From: Rhizobium brockwellii
GTDB taxonomy: Bacteria > Pseudomonadota > Alphaproteobacteria > Rhizobiales > Rhizobiaceae
DNA length: 64,000 bases
Assembly (NCBI RefSeq): GCF_000769405.2
Contig: NZ_CP053439.1
Location: 4,639,001-4,703,000 of the forward strand
Direction of reading: 5' to 3'
Shown here: one piece after another, positions 63,991-64,000 of the stretch
Layout of the letters: every line of letters starts with the position of its first letter
How positions within the stretch are numbered: the first letter of the stretch is position 1
Notes under the pieces: generated by a model
What the model saw: the letters and a program-made list of their open reading frames with translations, nothing else
Databases searched by the model: none
Told to the model about the DNA's origin: nothing
Position numbers and translations under genes: made by a program

Positions 63991-64000
63991 CTGATATCCG

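Noticed and set aside
1..64000. CRISPR arrays, prophage or insertion sequences
   Set aside because: No regularly spaced direct repeats, no transposase or integrase reading frame and no phage structural genes were seen anywhere in the window.

Overview
The window looks like chromosomal DNA of a Rhizobium-type alphaproteobacterium (R. leguminosarum/R. etli group). Reasons are the GC-rich coding sequence, the gene order of the phosphonate cluster with a long second PhnE permease, a Tad/Cpa pilus cluster of the alphaproteobacterial kind, CtrA-like sites, and several copies of rhizobial intergenic palindromic repeats (RIME-like). No phage, transposase, integrase, CRISPR array or plasmid replication gene was found, so most of the window is stable core or near-core sequence.

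Layout. (1) 1-11763, minus strand: a long C-P lyase operon read phnG-H-I-J-K-L, hexapeptide acetyltransferase, phnC-D-E1-E2, a DUF1045 2H-phosphoesterase-like gene, phnM, phnN (cut by the left edge). The GntR/UTRA regulator phnF is divergent at 11989. The divergent region holds a Pho-box-like direct repeat, a likely PhnF operator and a RIME-like element. (2) 12765-18841, minus strand: gpmA, dapB, an MsbA-type ABC exporter, glk, mgsA and mepA. (3) 19108-25929, plus strand: a yejABEF peptide importer followed by a GhrA-like 2-hydroxyacid dehydrogenase. (4) 26014-30802: small and single genes, namely a membrane protein, pncB, an Rmf/CrpP-like small protein, a KTSC protein, an RBBP9-type hydrolase divergent from an Lrp regulator, tRNA-Ser(GGA) and a two-helix membrane protein. 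(5) 31098-42790: nucleoside uptake (BMP-family binding protein, ATPase, two permeases) fused in one operon with cdd, a purine nucleoside phosphorylase, deoC and deoA. It is followed on the opposite strand by a retropepsin-like protease, upp, and add-deoB. (6) 42999-55828: Tad/Flp pilus. Two TadE/TadG-like minor pilins and a secretin-N-domain protein are on the minus strand; pilA and cpaA-B-C-D-E-F-tadB-tadC are on the plus strand. A LysE exporter and a convergent tadD follow. (7) 55973-58754: leucyl aminopeptidase, a MarR-like regulator and an NlpC/P60 cell-wall hydrolase. (8) 58755-63875, minus strand: a Dpp-type binding protein and two permeases followed by an amidase, with no ATPase gene in view.

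How the genes work together. Region 1 imports phosphonates, cuts the C-P bond and returns ribose phosphates to PRPP; it appears to be under both phosphate-starvation and PhnF control. Region 5 is a complete route from imported nucleosides to free bases and pentose phosphate: cytidine deaminase, phosphorylases, phosphopentomutase and deoxyribose-phosphate aldolase. Region 6 encodes most of a Flp-pilus machine. Three transport or pilus operons share one device: a stem-loop directly after the most abundant product (phnD, bmp, pilA), which fits partial termination or transcript-end protection. The most interesting points for follow-up are the DUF1045 protein as a possible stand-in for PhnP, the dual-operator phn promoter, CtrA-like sites before cpaB, the overlapping Rmf/CrpP-like gene, and the ATPase-less amidase transporter.
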